Shown here: in pieces, positions 61,991 through 64,000 of the stretch
How the letters are laid out: every line of letters starts with the position of its first letter
Numbering within the stretch: position 1 is the stretch's first letter
Assembly (NCBI GenBank): GCA_026984915.1
Contig: JALSRG010000007.1
Span: forward strand, 1-64,000
Direction of reading: 5' to 3'
Source: Marinosulfonomonas sp.
GTDB lineage: Bacteria > Pseudomonadota > Alphaproteobacteria > Rhodobacterales > Rhodobacteraceae
Length of the DNA stretch: 64,000 nucleotides
Program-made: the position numbers and the translations under genes
Notes under the pieces: generated by a model
Database searches by the model: none
What the model saw: the letters and a program-made list of their open reading frames with translations, nothing else
What the model was told of the DNA's origin: nothing

Positions 61991-62761
61991 ATGGCAAGAC
62001 AAGCAGGACAAAAGAAACAGGCAAAGCGTAAAGCACCGGCCAAAAAGACCACACGCAAGAAAAAGCAACCGGTCGCAGAGAAAAGATCCGGCCTGCTGCG
62101 GCGGGTCTGGCGCTGGATCTGGCGGGGCGCTCTGGCATTTTTTGCGCTGATCATTCTGGCCGTGATACTGTACAGTTTCATCAACCCGCCAACGACGCCC
62201 TATATGCTGGCCGAAGGGCGGCGTCTGGGCGAGGTCGATCAGCAATGGGTCCCGGTTGAGGAAATCGCCCCGGTCATGCTGCGCAGCGTCGTCGCGGCCG
62301 AAGACGCGAATTTCTGCAATCACTGGGGATTCGACATGAAAGCCATCAGAACCGCGCTGGAACAGGGTGGCAAACGCGGGGCTTCGACCATTACCCAACA
62401 GGTAGTCAAGAACGCCTATCTATGGCAGGGGCGCAGCTGGCCGCGCAAGGCGCTGGAGGCTGTCATGACCCCGCTGGTCGAGGTCTTCTGGAGCAAGCGG
62501 CGCATTCTGGAAGTCTATCTGAATATCGTGGAATTCGGTGATGGCGTATTTGGCATAGAAGCCGCTGCGCAAAACATGTTTCACGTCAGCCCGGACAGGC
62601 TGACGGCGCGGCAGGCGGCCCGGCTTGCCGCTGTGCTTCCCAACCCGAAGCAAAGGTCGGCCGTCCGCCCCTCGGCAGCATTGCGCAAACGGGCAGCCCG
62701 GATTATGGACGGGGCGGCAACCATCCGCGCGGATGGGCGTGCCGCCTGTTTCGAGGATTGA
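61991..62761 (+). CDS. mtgA: Monofunctional biosynthetic peptidoglycan transglycosylase
   Basis: Polymerises lipid II into glycan strands. 256 residues: a very basic cytoplasmic N-terminus (Lys/Arg-rich, about 35 residues), one membrane helix (GALAFFALIILAVILYSFI), and a GT51 domain with the catalytic Glu in AAEDANFCNHWGFD, GASTITQQVVKNAYL, and EFGDGVFGIEAAAQNMF. Confidence 0.95.
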   Translation: MARQAGQKKQAKRKAPAKKTTRKKKQPVAEKRSGLLRRVWRWIWRGALAFFALIILAVILYSFINPPTTPYMLAEGRRLGEVDQQWVPVEEIAPVMLRSVVAAEDANFCNHWGFDMKAIRTALEQGGKRGASTITQQVVKNAYLWQGRSWPRKALEAVMTPLVEVFWSKRRILEVYLNIVEFGDGVFGIEAAAQNMFHVSPDRLTARQAARLAAVLPNPKQRSAVRPSAALRKRAARIMDGAATIRADGRAACFED

Positions 62762-62813
62762 AATTGCATGCAAACCGGCGCAAGTAGAACGCAGCAAAGA
62801 GAGTGAATCACAC

Positions 62814-63479
62814 ATGGCCAGATTATTCCACGTTCCGCTTTCCCCGTTTTGCCGCAAGGTCCGCCTGTCGCTGGCCGAAAAGAAGATCGAAGTGGAACTG
62901 GTCGAGGAACGCTATTGGGAACAGGACCCGGATTTTATGCGGCGCAACCCGGCCGGCAAGGTCCCGGTGCTGAAAATCGACGGGCTGACCATGGCGGAAT
63001 CTGCCCCGATTTGCGAATATCTGGAAGAGGTATATCCCGACCCCGCGCTGCTGCCCAAAGGCGCAAAGGCACGTTATGAGGTGCGGCGCATGGTCAGTTG
63101 GTTTGACGACAAGTTTCACAACGAGGTCACCTCAAACCTGCTGTACGAGCGGGTAAACAAGAAAATCACCGGTGCCGGCTATCCGGACAGCAAGAATGTG
63201 AAATTCGGGGCGCAACGGATAAAGTTCCATCTGGATTACATGGGGTGGCTGCTGGACCATCGCCGCTGGCTGGCAGGAGATGTCATGACGCTGGCCGATT
63301 TTGCCGCCGCGGCGCATCTGTCGGCGCTGGACTATATCAGCGACGTGGACTGGAACCGCAACGAGAACGTCAAGGACTGGTACGCCAAGATCAAATCACG
63401 CCCGGCGTTTCGTTCGATTCTGGCGGATCATGTTTCGGGTTTCCCGCCGCCGCGCCACTATGCGGATCTCGATTTTTGA
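62814..63479 (+). CDS. Glutathione S-transferase family protein
   Basis: 221 residues with an N-terminal thioredoxin fold (LFHVPLSPFCRKVRLSLAEKK, Cys in SPFC) and G-site PAGKVPVLKIDG and AESAPICEYLEE, then a helical domain ending FPPPRHYADLDF. ATG 62814 is used; it follows AGAGTGAAT, a weak ribosome site, 52 bp after mtgA. Third GST-like gene in the window; substrate unknown. Confidence 0.92.
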   Translation: MARLFHVPLSPFCRKVRLSLAEKKIEVELVEERYWEQDPDFMRRNPAGKVPVLKIDGLTMAESAPICEYLEEVYPDPALLPKGAKARYEVRRMVSWFDDKFHNEVTSNLLYERVNKKITGAGYPDSKNVKFGAQRIKFHLDYMGWLLDHRRWLAGDVMTLADFAAAAHLSALDYISDVDWNRNENVKDWYAKIKSRPAFRSILADHVSGFPPPRHYADLDF

Positions 63480-63576
63480 TTGTACGGATTGCTGAGGGGT
63501 GAACCGCCCCGCTTGCCTTTCGAATGAGCTGGAGAGCGGTTACCGGATACTCTGGTACCAAGCAAAAGAGGGTGAT

Positions 63577-64000
63577 GTGTCGCAGGCTTTCAAAGCCAGA
63601 CTCGAGCGCAAGGCGCAGGAGGAGGGATTCGCCGGTATGGGCGTCTGCCGGCCTTGGGCTGCGCCCGAAACCGCGCGCCGTTTGCAGGCTTATGTCGAAA
63701 AGGGGCGGCATGGCCAGATGGCATGGATGGCCGAACGGATGCATTGGCGGGGCGATGCGGCGGCGCTGTGGCCCGAGGCAAAAAGCGTGATCATGCTGGC
63801 CGAGGTTTACACGCCGGATCATGACCCGCGGGATGTCCTGAACAGGCCGGACCGGGGCGCCATCAGCGTTTACGCGCAGAACCGCGACTATCACGATATT
63901 GTCAAGAAACGGCTGAAGCGGGTGGGGCGCTGGCTGATCGAAGAAAACCCGCAGGCGCAGATCAAGGTCTTTGTCGATACTGCCCCGGTCATGGAAAAGC
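63577..64000 (+). CDS. queG: Epoxyqueuosine reductase, 5' part
   Basis: First 141 residues of QueG, the cobalamin-dependent 4Fe-4S enzyme that finishes queuosine in tRNA. Seen: the N-terminal [31 protein letters not shown] and [10 protein letters not shown], all typical. The start is probably GTG 63577 after GAGGG. The gene runs off the window edge. It needs cobalamin, tying it loosely to the cob genes here. Confidence 0.92.
   Translation, partial: MSQAFKARLERKAQEEGFAGMGVCRPWAAPETARRLQAYVEKGRHGQMAWMAERMHWRGDAAALWPEAKSVIMLAEVYTPDHDPRDVLNRPDRGAISVYAQNRDYHDIVKKRLKRVGRWLIEENPQAQIKVFVDTAPVMEK

Overview
The window reads as a chromosomal segment of an alphaproteobacterium of the Rhodobacteraceae (Roseobacter/Rhodobacter group). 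The grounds are a 1151-residue SMC, a petABC cytochrome bc1 operon with a Tat-targeted Rieske protein, a CobN-type cobalamin pathway mixed with CbiX and CbiG-like parts, TRAP transport, Hint-domain and SH3-type exported proteins, TTAACCAT (CtrA-like) motifs, and moderately high GC with many 1-4 nt operon overlaps. Species cannot be named from sequence reading alone. No phage, CRISPR array, plasmid origin or toxin-type system was recognised.

Layout. 1-7.6 kb: a leftward cobalamin/cobalt operon, cbtB-cbtA-cobW-GNAT-cobN, under a clear cobalamin riboswitch (about 7402-7600). cobO follows in the same direction beyond a small opposite-strand lipoprotein gene. 7.8-13.1 kb: smc, a secreted YbjN-like protein and an MltB-type transglycosylase that converge on a shared terminator. 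13.1-15.1 kb: cobD/cbiB, a DUF1636 cysteine-rich protein, and a stand-alone receiver-domain gene preceded by CtrA-like motifs; a small palindromic repeat element supplies the receiver gene's stop codon. 15.4-21.7 kb: a rightward corrin operon, cbiX-cobH-cobL-cobI-(cbiG/cobJ fusion)-cobM. 21.7-31.1 kb: LysR/YeiH, a ClpP-fold protease, adenine deaminase plus AMP nucleosidase (purine salvage), HU, a DMT exporter, and ccdA plus an exported thioredoxin. 31.1-35.7 kb: aroC, then a TPP riboswitch driving thiBPQ. 35.7-43.6 kb: petABC (leftward), two GST genes, a PaiB-like protein, mtaB-dapF and tRNA-Lys.

43.6-50.4 kb is an accessory segment lying between tRNA-Lys and tRNA-Leu. It holds an Asp/Glu-racemase-family gene, a TRAP transporter (dctM, dctQ, dctP) and a DadA-like FAD oxidase, which together suggest uptake and oxidation of an amino acid or a related chiral acid. 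The segment has clearly been rearranged. An exact 254-bp inverted repeat, carrying the racemase promoter and 5' end, sits at both ends. Outside the two repeat copies lie the C-terminal half and the N-terminal half of one decayed IS6-family-like transposase. This is best explained by inversion of about 5 kb with one breakpoint inside an old IS, leaving an inverted duplication at both breakpoints.

50.5-64 kb: an NDUFA9-like NAD(P)-binding protein, uppP, gltD, a GFA-family gene, a secreted unknown and gltB (glutamate synthase, its two subunits split by two genes), an SH3-domain exported protein, a Hint-domain protein, mtgA, a third GST and the start of queG, which runs off the window.

The genes work together mainly in cobalamin synthesis: cobalt uptake (CbtAB), metallochaperones with His-rich segments (CobW, CbiX), ring methylations and rearrangement, late cobalt chelation (CobN), adenosylation (CobO) and side-chain attachment (CobD). 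All functional names rest on recalled family motifs; no database search was run.
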